A stretch of DNA of 44,336 bases from Acidobacteriaceae bacterium (lineage in GTDB: Bacteria > Acidobacteriota > Terriglobia > Bryobacterales > Bryobacteraceae): NCBI GenBank assembly GCA_020247055.1, contig JADCJL010000048.1, positions 1-44,336 on the forward strand, read 5' to 3'. The first letter of the stretch is position 1. Each line of letters begins with the position of its first letter. Shown here piece after piece: positions 7,499 through 16,241 of the stretch. Below the pieces are notes generated by a model. It was not told the DNA's origin. It saw nothing but the letters and a program-made list of their open reading frames with translations, and searched no databases. A program made the position numbers and the translations under genes.

Positions 7499-9466
7499 TT
7501 AGCGAAACAACGCCATTAGGGCATCCGCAAACAGGCGCATCCCGTGCGCATCCGGATGGTTGATCGCATTCAACAGCAGGGTGCTGTAGGGAATGCCCTG
7601 CCGCCATAGCCGCCCGTAGCGGAGCGAAGCATCGGCCAGCGGTACCCCGTGCCGGGCGGTGAACTGACGCAAACCGGCAACGTAGGGGCGCGGGTCGGCA
7701 TCGATCTCCCGTTCGCGGGTAAAGTCCATCCGCTGCGGCTGCACGTAGTGCGGCGTCAGAATGATCCACGCCGCGCCGATGGCCTCGAAGTCGGCCAGCA
7801 GCTTGCTGTAGCGCTCCTCGACACGGGCCGGGGTAAGGCTCGAGTCATTGACGAACTCGGAGATGATGAGATCCGGCTTCAGCGCCAGCACCTTCTCCTG
7901 ATAGTTGTGGGCGCTACCGGGCGGCTCGGCCAGGTAGCTGCTCGTATTCCTGCCGCCCCAGGCTTCGGTGATCATCTCGATGCGCGCCCGCGGAAACTGC
8001 TGCCGGAGCCGCGCGGCGAACTGCTCCTGCCAGCGCTGCGTGGCCCGGTCGGGCAGGTAGCCGGCGTCGGTGACGCTGTCACCCCAAGCGAGAATGCGCA
8101 GCGTCTCGCCGGCTTCCAGACGCCGCACCAGCCGCGCGATCACCGGATGGCGCTCCCCGCGGGGCGGCTCCGGATAGGCGGTTTCGAGAATCGGAAACAG
8201 ATGGTCCGCCGTGAGCCGTTCGATGGCGCGGGGCACGAAGACGTTGCCAAGCAGGCGGTCGCCGGGCGCGAGCGGGGCGGGCGCCGGCGCGGCGGCGCGC
8301 GGCGGGCCGGGCCGGAGCGCCAGGCGCCCCGCGGCCGTCAGCACCACGGCGTCCAGCCGCATCTCGGCGTGGCGATAGGTGGCGTAAACGGGCTGCTCAG
8401 CGCCGATGCGGCCGCCCGCCAGGCGCCCGAAGGTTCCCCAGACAGGATCAAGCTCATAGTCGACACCGGCGGTGAAGAGCGCGGCGTCGGGCGCGGGGCC
8501 GGCGCGGAGGGCGAAGCTGGCCGGATCGAGCAGATAAGCGCTCGTCGTCTCCTGCGAGCGCACCCCAACGAGCCGCGCGCCGCGCGCCCAGCCGCCGGCC
8601 TGCGGATTGAAAACCGGCAGTGCATCGTGCCTCTCGGCGGTAACGCTGCGGATCAGAGGCGGGGCCACCGCCAGCGTCTCGGCGGGCACACCGGGGCGGG
8701 ACACCCGGACGGCCCAGTCGCCGGCCAGGGCGAAGGTGGTAGGCGCGGCTTCGATTTCGGCCAGCGTATCGGCCAGGATGAAGTTGTCGAAGTAGATCGT
8801 ATCCACCGAAGGCCGGTGGGTACTGCGATGGATCCCGGGCTGGCAGAAGTAGACCGCCTCCGGACCCTTCGTCTTCAGCGCCTGATCGAGCACCAGTTGC
8901 CCATCGAACCAGAGACGGACGTGGCCCTTGGTCTCGTCCTCGGACCAGCGAATGTGCATCGCCAGCCGGTGCCACTGGCCGGGCGTGAACTCCGCCTGCC
9001 AGTGCGTCCCGTTGCGGCCCAAGTTCCCGGTGCCGTACTTGATGAACGTGGCCCCGCCGGCGCCCGGCTCCACCCACCAGGTCATGACGTTGTTGTAGCG
9101 CGGGGGCGGGTTGCCTTCCCAGTAGAAGAAGTTGTCGCGGTCCTTCGCCGCGGCGGGCATGTAGAGCGAGAAGCCGAGATAGGTCTCCGACCCCTCCTCC
9201 ACGGTCACGCGCGGTCCGCCGAGTTGCACGCGAAGCTGACGGTCGTTGAAGACGTCGTCCGGATGAATCGTCATCCGGACGGCGTAGCGGCCCTCGTGGA
9301 CAATGTCTGAAACGACCTGCACGTTGCGCGGGGTCGCGTTCTGGCCCCGGGTGCCGGTCGCGGCCCACTGGCTCAGATCTCCGGTTTCAAAATCGGCGCG
9401 GAAGAGCACGCGGCCCGCCGCCGGGGCGGCGAGCCAGAGCAGGAGCAGCAAAGAGCGCAGCGGCAT
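7499..9466 (-). CDS. Secreted lyase-fold plus SGNH/GDSL hydrolase fusion
   Basis: 655 residues from the ATG at 9466; GAGGA six nt upstream favours this over the ATG at 9472. A signal peptide (LRSLLLLLWLAAPAAG) is followed by a concanavalin-like jelly-roll domain (~20-235) resembling heparin-lyase/PL20-type polysaccharide lyases (DFETGDLSQW, WHRLAMHIRWSEDE, VRLWFDGQLV, IYFDNFILA). A beta-rich linker follows, then an SGNH hydrolase with block I GDSVTDAG (Ser464), block II AWGGRNTS, block III EFVND (Asn540) and the end block NHPDAHG (Asp639, His641). SGNH enzymes of this type often remove acetyl or other esters from polysaccharides; the front half would bind or cleave a glycan. It follows the receptor gene by 9 nt, so it is probably co-transcribed and translationally linked. 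The substrate is unknown. Confidence 0.8.
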   Translation of the reverse strand: MPLRSLLLLLWLAAPAAGRVLFRADFETGDLSQWAATGTRGQNATPRNVQVVSDIVHEGRYAVRMTIHPDDVFNDRQLRVQLGGPRVTVEEGSETYLGFSLYMPAAAKDRDNFFYWEGNPPPRYNNVMTWWVEPGAGGATFIKYGTGNLGRNGTHWQAEFTPGQWHRLAMHIRWSEDETKGHVRLWFDGQLVLDQALKTKGPEAVYFCQPGIHRSTHRPSVDTIYFDNFILADTLAEIEAAPTTFALAGDWAVRVSRPGVPAETLAVAPPLIRSVTAERHDALPVFNPQAGGWARGARLVGVRSQETTSAYLLDPASFALRAGPAPDAALFTAGVDYELDPVWGTFGRLAGGRIGAEQPVYATYRHAEMRLDAVVLTAAGRLALRPGPPRAAAPAPAPLAPGDRLLGNVFVPRAIERLTADHLFPILETAYPEPPRGERHPVIARLVRRLEAGETLRILAWGDSVTDAGYLPDRATQRWQEQFAARLRQQFPRARIEMITEAWGGRNTSSYLAEPPGSAHNYQEKVLALKPDLIISEFVNDSSLTPARVEERYSKLLADFEAIGAAWIILTPHYVQPQRMDFTREREIDADPRPYVAGLRQFTARHGVPLADASLRYGRLWRQGIPYSTLLLNAINHPDAHGMRLFADALMALFR

Positions 9467-9475
9467 GGCCATTCC

Positions 9476-12400
9476 TCAGAACATGTACTTCAGCGCGAAC
9501 TGCACGCGCCGCGGGTCGGCGGCGCTGGTGATGCGGCCCGCCGCGGGCGTACCGATCGCGGTGCTGGGCACGCCGAAGTTGGCCGTGTTGGTGGCGTTGA
9601 ACGCCTCGGCGCGGAACTGCAGCGAATGGTTCTCCCAGGGCATGGCGAACGACCGGCTCACCATCAGATCCAGGTTCTTCGTACCCGGCCCGTAGATGAG
9701 ATTGCGTCCGGCGTTGCCGATGGTACCCGGGGCGTTGGCGGTGAAGGCGGTCAGGTCGAACCAGCGGTCAATCGTGCGCTCGCCCGCGGGGAGGTTCGGA
9801 TTCCGGACCCAATCGCCGCGCACAGCGCCGCCCAGGTTCTGGTTGTTCACGTTAATCGAATGGGTAATCGGCATGCCGGAGTAGAGCGCGACGATGGCGC
9901 CCACCTGCCAGCCGCCGAGCAGCCAGTTGCCGGCGCCGGATTCCAACCGCCCCTTGCCCTTACCGAAGGGCAGTTCGTACACCGAGGAGAGGTTGTAGGC
10001 CAGGCGGCGGTCGAGCGTCGAGTTGCCGCGCTCGCGGCGCATATCGTAGGGCGTGACGACGCCGGTTGAGCCGTCGAGCAGGTCTTCGTTGTTGTAGTCG
10101 ATGTTATGGCTCCAGGTGAAGGAGCTCAGGAAGGTGAAGCCCTTGGCGAAGCGCTTTTCAAGTTTGACGGCCAGCGAGTTGTAGCTCGAATTCTGGCCCG
10201 TTTGCGCGTAGCTGACGGCGTTAAACTCGGGCCGGATCAGGCGGAGATTCGAGGCCACGGTGGCGGAAGGCGTGCGGGGCAGATTGATGTTCTGGCTCCA
10301 GGCGAGGAAGCTGCCCTTGGTGCCGTTGTAGCCGACGGTAAGCAGGATGTCGAGCGGCAGGGTGCGCTGCACGTCGAAGAACCACTGGTAGGCGAGCAGG
10401 TTCTCGCGGAAATCGGGGAAGACGGAAATGCCCGATCCCCGTGGGATGGTGGTGCCGAAGGTGATCTGCGGGAAGCCCTGCTGCACGTAAATGTTGGTGG
10501 TTTCAAAGGCCTGCTGAATGGCGATTTCGGTGGCGCGCGGGGCGCCGGGGACGAAGTTGGCGTTATCGGTGCCGAGGTTGTTCGGCTCGCCGTAGAAGAA
10601 GCCGCCGCCCGAGCGGATCACCGTCTTCGGCGTCAGGCTCCAGGCGAAGCCGAGGCGCGGGGCGTAGTTATTCAGATCGTTCTTGCAGTCGCAGGAACCG
10701 GCCTTGGGGAAGGTGATCTTCTCGTCGGCGAGGTTGGCCACGTTGACGCCGGCAAAGAGGTAGCGGGAGACACCCTGACGGTCGGGATCGGGGAAGGTGG
10801 CCTTGTAGATGACCTCGTAGCGGAGGCCGAAGTTGATGGTCAGCGTGCGGGAGATCTTCCAGTCGTCCTGGACATAAATACCCCAATACTTGTTGTTGAT
10901 ATCCTCGCCCTGGTTGGTGCCGTAGCTGCCGCCGGAGACCCAGCCAAGGACCATGTCGGCGAAGCCGTTGCCCGTGTTGGCGCGGCTGGTGCCCACGTTG
11001 GGGCTCTGCGAGGTGAAGCGGCCGTCAAAGGCGAACTGCCCGCGGCGGAAGCGGGAGGCGTTGCGGAACTGGTTGGTGTGGCGGTACTCGCCACCGAACT
11101 TGATGCTGTGCTTGCCGCGCTGAATGACGGTGCCGTTGCTGAACAGGTAGGTATTGATGTTGTTCACGTTCGGCCAGAAGCTGCGCGGGCCCATTTCGGC
11201 GAAGCCCGAAGGCGAGAAGCGGGTCCAGCCGTTGTTCTTGAACCCGTCGTTGAGGTAGTCGGCCGGGGCGTTCTTGATGCCGAGCTTGGGGTTATCCCAG
11301 GCGTCATAAGGAATATCGAGAATCGTGTTGAACTGCGTCCACCCGAAGCGCAGATCGTTGAAGATCGAGGGGCTGAGCGTGGAGGTGAGAGAACTGGCGA
11401 GGTTGTTCCCGCGCAGGACCACCGACTGGCCCTGCCCGCCGGCGGCGGGGAACGGCAGCACGCCGTTCTCGAGGCGGTCCTGGTTGCGGCGGCTGAAGCG
11501 GGCGAAGAAGCGGTGGTTGGCGCTCACATTGTGATCGCCGCGGAAATCATACTGGTCGGCGTCGTCCGAGTCTGAAGGGCTGAAGAAGTAGTTATTCGGG
11601 GCGTTGTCGAGGCCGGGGATGTTCGACACCGGGTACAGCGAGAGAATCCGGCCGACGACGGGATCGAGCCGGGAGCGGGGGATGACGTTGTTCGGGAACT
11701 GCAGGCGCGCGGCGGTGGCGCCCGTGCCGGTGAGCGTCAGCGGGTCAAAGACGTTGCGGCGGATGGCCGGCTGCTGGCTGAAGTCGAAGCGCTCGACAAG
11801 ATCGCGGCTCGGCACCGAGGAGACAAACGAGCGGCCGGTGCGGATGCGGGTCCCCTGGTAGGAGCCGAAGAAGAAGGTGCGGTTCTTGATCGCCGGGCCG
11901 CCGAGCGTGGCGCCGAACTGGTTCTGCCGGTAGGTGGGTTTCTTCGCGCCGGAGGCGTTGGCGAAGAAGTTGGCGCCGTCGAGCTTCTCGTTGCGGAGGA
12001 ACTCGTAAACAGAGCCGTGGAGTTCGTTGGTGCCGGACTTGGTGGAGACGAGCACCTTGGCGCCGGCGCGGTAGCCGTACTCGGCGCTCATGTTGTTGGT
12101 AACGACCTTGAATTCGGTGACGGCATCGACGGGCGGCTTGACGGCCTGGGCTTCAAAGCCGAGTTGGCCGCCGGAGGTGCGCGAAGAGTTGTCGTTGCCG
12201 TCGAGCAGCACATTGTTTTGCGCAATCTGCATGCCCACCGCGGCGAAGGCGCCTTCGGTGCGCGCGCGGGAGCCAGCCGCGAGATTGCCGCCGGGCAGCA
12301 CGCCGGTGGTGAACAGAGCCAGCTGCAGATAGTTGCGGCCGTTGAGCGGCATCTCGAGAATGCGCTTGGAATCGATCACCTGGCCCACTTCGCTCGTCTC

Positions 12401-12763
12401 CGAGTTGATCAGCACGGCCGAGGCCGAAACGTTGATCGATTCGACCACCGAGCCGGGCTTGAGTTCGAAGTCGAGGCGGGCGGTCTGCCCGGTCTCCAGG
12501 CGTACTTCGTTCACCTTCTGCGGGGCGAAGCCGGCGCTCGAAGCCTCGACGCGGTAGGCGCCCGGAGGCAGCAGGGGAACGGTGTAGATGCCTTCGGCAT
12601 TGGTCGTGGCCGTGCGGGCGGACTGCGTGGCGAGATTGGTGATGGTGACGGTGGCGCCGGAGATGGCGGCCTTTGAAGCGTCGGTTACCACCCCCTGCAT
12701 GGCGGAATTTTGAGCGAGCGCAGCGGAAGCCGCAAGAACCAGCGAGAGAGCGAGACGAAACAT
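9476..12763 (-). CDS. Oar-like TonB-dependent outer-membrane receptor with carboxypeptidase-regulatory domain
   Basis: 1,095 residues from the ATG at 12763, chosen because it begins a clean signal peptide (MFRLALSLVLAASAALAQ). No Shine-Dalgarno is visible. Residues ~22-105 are a carboxypeptidase-regulatory-like domain (MQGVVTDASKAAISGATVTI, LPPGAYRVEASSAGF, VRLETGQTARLDFEL). A plug domain follows (ILEMPLNGRNYLQL, VDAVTEFKVVTNNMSAEYG), then a long beta barrel ending RAEAFNATNTANFG and VQFALKYMF. This is the Oar-type architecture common in acidobacteria, where such receptors are thought to take up large ligands such as glycans or peptides; no SusD partner is present. The neighbouring secreted lyase/SGNH and esterase genes point to polysaccharide use. 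Specificity cannot be read from the sequence. Confidence 0.9.
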   Translation of the reverse strand: MFRLALSLVLAASAALAQNSAMQGVVTDASKAAISGATVTITNLATQSARTATTNAEGIYTVPLLPPGAYRVEASSAGFAPQKVNEVRLETGQTARLDFELKPGSVVESINVSASAVLINSETSEVGQVIDSKRILEMPLNGRNYLQLALFTTGVLPGGNLAAGSRARTEGAFAAVGMQIAQNNVLLDGNDNSSRTSGGQLGFEAQAVKPPVDAVTEFKVVTNNMSAEYGYRAGAKVLVSTKSGTNELHGSVYEFLRNEKLDGANFFANASGAKKPTYRQNQFGATLGGPAIKNRTFFFGSYQGTRIRTGRSFVSSVPSRDLVERFDFSQQPAIRRNVFDPLTLTGTGATAARLQFPNNVIPRSRLDPVVGRILSLYPVSNIPGLDNAPNNYFFSPSDSDDADQYDFRGDHNVSANHRFFARFSRRNQDRLENGVLPFPAAGGQGQSVVLRGNNLASSLTSTLSPSIFNDLRFGWTQFNTILDIPYDAWDNPKLGIKNAPADYLNDGFKNNGWTRFSPSGFAEMGPRSFWPNVNNINTYLFSNGTVIQRGKHSIKFGGEYRHTNQFRNASRFRRGQFAFDGRFTSQSPNVGTSRANTGNGFADMVLGWVSGGSYGTNQGEDINNKYWGIYVQDDWKISRTLTINFGLRYEVIYKATFPDPDRQGVSRYLFAGVNVANLADEKITFPKAGSCDCKNDLNNYAPRLGFAWSLTPKTVIRSGGGFFYGEPNNLGTDNANFVPGAPRATEIAIQQAFETTNIYVQQGFPQITFGTTIPRGSGISVFPDFRENLLAYQWFFDVQRTLPLDILLTVGYNGTKGSFLAWSQNINLPRTPSATVASNLRLIRPEFNAVSYAQTGQNSSYNSLAVKLEKRFAKGFTFLSSFTWSHNIDYNNEDLLDGSTGVVTPYDMRRERGNSTLDRRLAYNLSSVYELPFGKGKGRLESGAGNWLLGGWQVGAIVALYSGMPITHSINVNNQNLGGAVRGDWVRNPNLPAGERTIDRWFDLTAFTANAPGTIGNAGRNLIYGPGTKNLDLMVSRSFAMPWENHSLQFRAEAFNATNTANFGVPSTAIGTPAAGRITSAADPRRVQFALKYMF

Positions 12764-12841
12764 AAAGGTGAGTCTATCAAATAGGGTAGAATTCACCGGT
12801 CGGCCCAAGCAGGCCGCGGCGGCCTGTGGCAGTATCTTAGG
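12764..12841. promoter_or_regulatory. Divergent promoter region with a 17-bp palindrome
   Basis: This 78-bp gap separates the receptor (leftward) from the esterase (rightward). At 12810-12826 lies CAGGCC-GCGGC-GGCCTG, a perfect 6-bp inverted repeat with a 5-bp spacer that could bind a dimeric regulator of both genes. A TATCTT hexamer at 12833-12838 is too close to the GTG start for an ordinary leader. No regulator is encoded next to it, and no good -35 was found. Confidence 0.4.
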
Positions 12842-14464
12842 GTGAGACTTCTCCTGGCAGCCGCATCCGCTATCGCCCTGTTCGGGCAGATTCCAACGAC
12901 GGATACAAAGTTCACCGCCCCGTCCTTCGCCACGCTCGAGGAATGGAAGGCCCGCCGGGCCGGCCTGCAGAAGCAGGTGCTCTCGGCCGCCGGGCTACTT
13001 CCCTTCCCCGTCCGCAATCCGCTCAACGCGCAGGTTTTCGGCCGCATCACCTACGCCGACTACTCGATTGAAAAGGTCTATATTGAAACGCTGCCCGGCT
13101 TCTATCTGGCCGGCAACCTCTACCGCCCCGTTGGCAAGAAGGGCCCGTTCCCCGGCATGCTGGCGCCCCACGGGCACGCGCAGTATGGCCGCCTGGCCGA
13201 CGACGAACTCTTCTCGGTGCCCTCGCGCGGCATCAACCATGCGCGGCAGGGCTACGTCGTCTTCGCCTACGACATGATCGGCTACAACGACACCGTGCAA
13301 TTGCCTCACGTCTTCGGCACCACGCCGCGCGAGCAACTCTGGAGCTTCGGCCCGCTCGGTCTGCAGACCTGGAACTCGGTCCGGGCGCTCGACTTTCTCG
13401 AGTCGCTGCCTGATGTCGATAAGAACCGGCTGCTCGTCACCGGCGAATCCGGCGGCGGCACGCAGACCTTTATGCTCTGCGCCGTGGACGACCGGCCCAA
13501 GTGGTCCGCCCCGGTGAACATGATCTCGCTGATCATGCAGGGCGGCTCCCCCTGCGAGAACGCCCCGAGCCTCCGCGTCGGCACCAATAACGTCGAGATC
13601 GCGGCGCTCATGGCGCCTAAGCCCATGCTGATGGTGGCCGCCACCGGCGACTGGACGCGCAATACCCCGCGGGAGGAGTATCCCGCCATGAAGAAGATCT
13701 ACGATCTGTACGATGCCGGCTCGCAGGTGGAGACCGTGCAGATCGACGCGCCGCACAACTACAACAAAGCGAGCCGGGAGCAGGTCTACCAGTTTTTCGG
13801 CAAGCACGTCCTCGGCGAAACGGACCTGAGCAAGCTCCGCGAAAAGCGCATCCGGCAGGAAAAACTGCAGGATATGCTTGTTTTCCACGGCCGGCCCCTG
13901 CCCCCGAACGCCCTGGACCTCAAAGGCCTGCTCGCGCAGTGGATCAAGGCGGCCAACGCGCAGAACGCCGCCGAGCGGGACGTCAAGGTCCTCCGCGAGC
14001 GGCTCGCCGTGGCGCTCGGGGTGCAATGGCCGCAGCGGGTGGAAGCCGCGCCCGGGGCCTTCACGAAAGGCAAAGGCGGCGCCGTGCTCGCCATCGGCGC
14101 GGCCGGCCCCGGCGATGGACGCAGCCAACTGCGGATCGACCTGCGACCCGACTCCCCGGCGGCGGCGCTTGAAACCCGCTACTACCTCACGTTCAACCGC
14201 AGCGACGACGCCCGGCGCGTGCAGAACATCGTCAACGCCGTCGCCTGGCTCCGGCAGCAGGGCGAGACCACGATCACGATCAAGGCCGCGGGCAAGGCCG
14301 CCGTGCTGGCGACCTTCGCCGCCGCGGTACTGGAACAGCCGGTGAAGCTGGACGCCCCGTTGGGCGCGTTTCGCGGAACCGATGAGGAGATGATCGCCAA
14401 CTGCTTCGTCCCCGGCTTGCAGAAGGCGGGTGGCATCCAGGCGGCGCTGCGGCTGCTGCAATGA
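12842..14464 (+). CDS. Secreted alpha/beta hydrolase, acetylxylan-esterase-like
   Basis: 540 residues starting at a GTG that begins a short signal peptide (MRLLLAAASAIALFG). Residues ~80-320 are an alpha/beta-hydrolase core of the acetylxylan esterase/dienelactone hydrolase type: PGMLAPHGH strand, nucleophile elbow GESGGG (Ser203), ATGDW (Asp270) and DAPHNYN (His305), which together form a plausible triad. The segment MAPKPMLMVAATGDWTRNTP is typical of this esterase group. The C-terminal ~200 residues are an additional alpha/beta domain I do not recognise. It is divergent from the receptor/SGNH operon, so the secreted products probably work together on an esterified polysaccharide. The SDR gene starts 10 nt after the stop. 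The substrate is inferred from context only. Confidence 0.8.
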   Translation: MRLLLAAASAIALFGQIPTTDTKFTAPSFATLEEWKARRAGLQKQVLSAAGLLPFPVRNPLNAQVFGRITYADYSIEKVYIETLPGFYLAGNLYRPVGKKGPFPGMLAPHGHAQYGRLADDELFSVPSRGINHARQGYVVFAYDMIGYNDTVQLPHVFGTTPREQLWSFGPLGLQTWNSVRALDFLESLPDVDKNRLLVTGESGGGTQTFMLCAVDDRPKWSAPVNMISLIMQGGSPCENAPSLRVGTNNVEIAALMAPKPMLMVAATGDWTRNTPREEYPAMKKIYDLYDAGSQVETVQIDAPHNYNKASREQVYQFFGKHVLGETDLSKLREKRIRQEKLQDMLVFHGRPLPPNALDLKGLLAQWIKAANAQNAAERDVKVLRERLAVALGVQWPQRVEAAPGAFTKGKGGAVLAIGAAGPGDGRSQLRIDLRPDSPAAALETRYYLTFNRSDDARRVQNIVNAVAWLRQQGETTITIKAAGKAAVLATFAAAVLEQPVKLDAPLGAFRGTDEEMIANCFVPGLQKAGGIQAALRLLQ

Positions 14465-14474
14465 GGATGTTGCG

Positions 14475-15203
14475 ATGAAGCGGGTGGCCGTCGTCACCGG
14501 CGCCTCGGCCGGACTGGGCGCCGTGTTCGCGCGGCAGTTGCGGGAGCAGGGATACGAACTGATCGTGGTGGCCCGCCGGTCGGACCGTCTCGAGGCGATC
14601 GCAGGGGAGCGCTGGGTGGCGGACCTGAGCGTCGAGGCGGAGGTAGAGCGGCTGGCGGTGCACCTCGAAAGCCGCGACGACATCGCCCTGCTCGTCAACA
14701 ACGCCGGCTTCGGTACGCAGGGCCGGTTCGCGGAAACGGCGCTGGACGCCCAGATGGTGATGCACCGGCTGCATGTGCTGGCGACGGTACGGTTGACGCG
14801 GGCCGTGCTGCCGGGGATGATCCGGCGGGGAGCCGGGGCCATTGTCAATGTCAGTTCGGTGGCCGGTTTTGCGCGGTCGGCCAACAACGTGAGTTACTGC
14901 GCGACGAAGGCCTGGATGAACGCGTTCAGCGAAGGGCTGTGGCTGGAGTTACAAGGCACCGGGGTGACGGTGCAGGCGCTCTGCCCCGGATTCACCTACA
15001 CGGAGTTCCACGATGTGATGGGTGTCGACCGGGCGAAGCATCCGCGCTGGATGTGGCTGGACGCCGGGTTTGTCGTCAGGGAGTCGCTTCGGAACTTACA
15101 TAAGCTCTACGTGGTGCCCGATTGGAAGTATCAGTTCTTTGTGGCGCTCTGGACCAAGCTGCCGGCGTGGCTGCGGCTGCGGGCGCAGTTACGGCGCGGG
15201 TGA
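14475..15203 (+). CDS. Short-chain dehydrogenase/reductase (SDR)
   Basis: 242 residues. The ATG at 14475 is used because GAGGAT, overlapping the end of the previous gene, is placed as a ribosome binding site and because the nucleotide-binding strand begins right there. Classical SDR features are present: TGASAGLG (8-15), LLVNNAGFG (Asn75-Gly78), Ser128 in NVSSVAG, and Tyr141/Lys145 in YCATK. The C-terminal part (LNKLYVVPDWKYQF-like, TKLPAWLRLR) resembles SDR-family proteins of unknown substrate such as the DltE/YqjQ-like group. It is probably co-transcribed with the esterase. The absence of an acidic residue after strand 2 and the presence of VVARRSDRL suggests NADP(H) preference; the substrate is unknown. 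Confidence 0.85.
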   Translation: MKRVAVVTGASAGLGAVFARQLREQGYELIVVARRSDRLEAIAGERWVADLSVEAEVERLAVHLESRDDIALLVNNAGFGTQGRFAETALDAQMVMHRLHVLATVRLTRAVLPGMIRRGAGAIVNVSSVAGFARSANNVSYCATKAWMNAFSEGLWLELQGTGVTVQALCPGFTYTEFHDVMGVDRAKHPRWMWLDAGFVVRESLRNLHKLYVVPDWKYQFFVALWTKLPAWLRLRAQLRRG

Positions 15204-15214
15204 CCAAGTCCGCA

Positions 15215-16050
15215 TCAGTTCTTCTTCACGCGATGGGGCTGCGCCAGCTTCACGAACTCCTTGGCGACGCTCGCCGCCCCTGTCGGTCCAGAAAAAGGAC
15301 CGCGCCCTTTGCCGGACAGCAACACGACGCTCGTGTTCTGGTGACGGAGAACAAAGGGGAATTCCCAGGCAAAAACGTACCGGACCTCGAGCACTACATC
15401 GGCGAGCCTGGCGTCATCGACCATCCGGATGTTTAAAGAGCCGAAATTTTTTTGCCGCCCCAACTCCGCCTGAAGCAGGCGCCCATTGAAGTGTTGTGCG
15501 CCCTCGGCATCGACATACATTGTTTTGAAGCTCTGCAGGATCGTCGCCGGATCTTTGGCGAGATTGAGCCGGTCAGAACGCTCCGGCGCATCCAGACTGG
15601 CCTTGGGCGTCGACGGGCCAGCCGCTCTCTCCACCGGTTTCTGATTCGGGAGGGATAGGTCCGCTCCATTCGCAAAATTCTTCGACGGCGCGGCATCGGC
15701 CAGACCGATGACGGCATCGAGAGGCACAGCGAAGTTCAGATTTTGGCCCTGCGGAAGCGCTGCCACCACCAGCGCCACCGCCGACAGCACGCCGCCGCTC
15801 GAACCGGGCGAGGCGGGGGCGGTAAACTGCATCAGCCGGTATCCTGTCCCGGCTCCCGGCAGTTCATCGGCGGCGCGCACCCCCGAAACCACGCCGTTCG
15901 AGACGGACCACGGCAAGCCGGAACCGGCAATCCGGATGGCCGCCACGTCCCATCGGCTATCGCCCCCGAAGTTGCACGTTGTCCAACACCTCCCCATTCC
16001 GGAAGCGAACCTGTAAGGAGCGCGCATTCCGCACCGAATGCTGGGCCCCC
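15215..16050 (-). pseudogene. Frameshifted trypsin-like (S1C/HtrA-type) serine protease
   Basis: From ~16050 leftward one frame reads AQHSVRNARSLQVRFRNG, then EVLDNVQLRG and a stop; the next frame continues DSRWDVAAIRIAGSGLP, VSNGVVSGVR, TAPASPGSSGGVLS and NLNFAVPLDAVIGL. Together these are the His region, Asp (WDVAAI) and Ser (PGSSGG) of an HtrA-type protease. The frame breaks at a run of five G (plus strand C, 15963-15967), so a one-base indel separates His from Asp and Ser. After the protease core comes a ~100-residue tail (YVDAEGAQHFNG, IRMVDDARLADVVLEV, GKGRGPFSGPTGAASVAKE) that I have seen attached to acidobacterial trypsin-like proteins. The N-terminus before ~16050 is not recognisable. 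It could be a true pseudogene, a sequencing error or a phase-variable gene. Confidence 0.65.
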
Positions 16051-16229
16051 GCTGTCCCGAACCACCACCGCCGTCCTACTGCCCACCATCCCTCGTTGGT
16101 CCGGCTTCCCGCCAGAGCAACGGCCGGGAAGCGAGCCACGCACCCCAAAAACCGGATAGCCGTTAGCACCCGCCCCAACTCGCCAGTCACCCAACGTCCG
16201 CCCGGCGCCAACATCGCCGCCGTTTTCCA

Positions 16230-16235
16230 TATGAT
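16230..16235 (+). promoter_or_regulatory. -10-like TATGAT six nt before the PQQ dehydrogenase start
   Basis: TATGAT is followed by AGGGTC and then the ATG at 16242. Transcription from this hexamer would begin at or within a base or two of the start codon, that is, give a leaderless mRNA. No convincing -35 lies at the usual distance. AGGG is too close to the ATG to act as a Shine-Dalgarno. Confidence 0.35.
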
Positions 16236-16241
16236 AGGGTC

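Noticed and set aside
7649-9310. 553-codon plus-strand open frame.
   Set aside because: Antisense shadow of the lyase/SGNH gene; composition (Arg, Gly, Ala) is typical of the mirrored frame in GC-rich DNA.
10106-11575. 489-codon plus-strand open frame.
   Set aside because: Antisense to the barrel of the Oar-type receptor; no domain or signal recognised.
12995-14887. 630-codon minus-strand open frame.
   Set aside because: Spans antisense to the esterase and the SDR, both with clear motifs.
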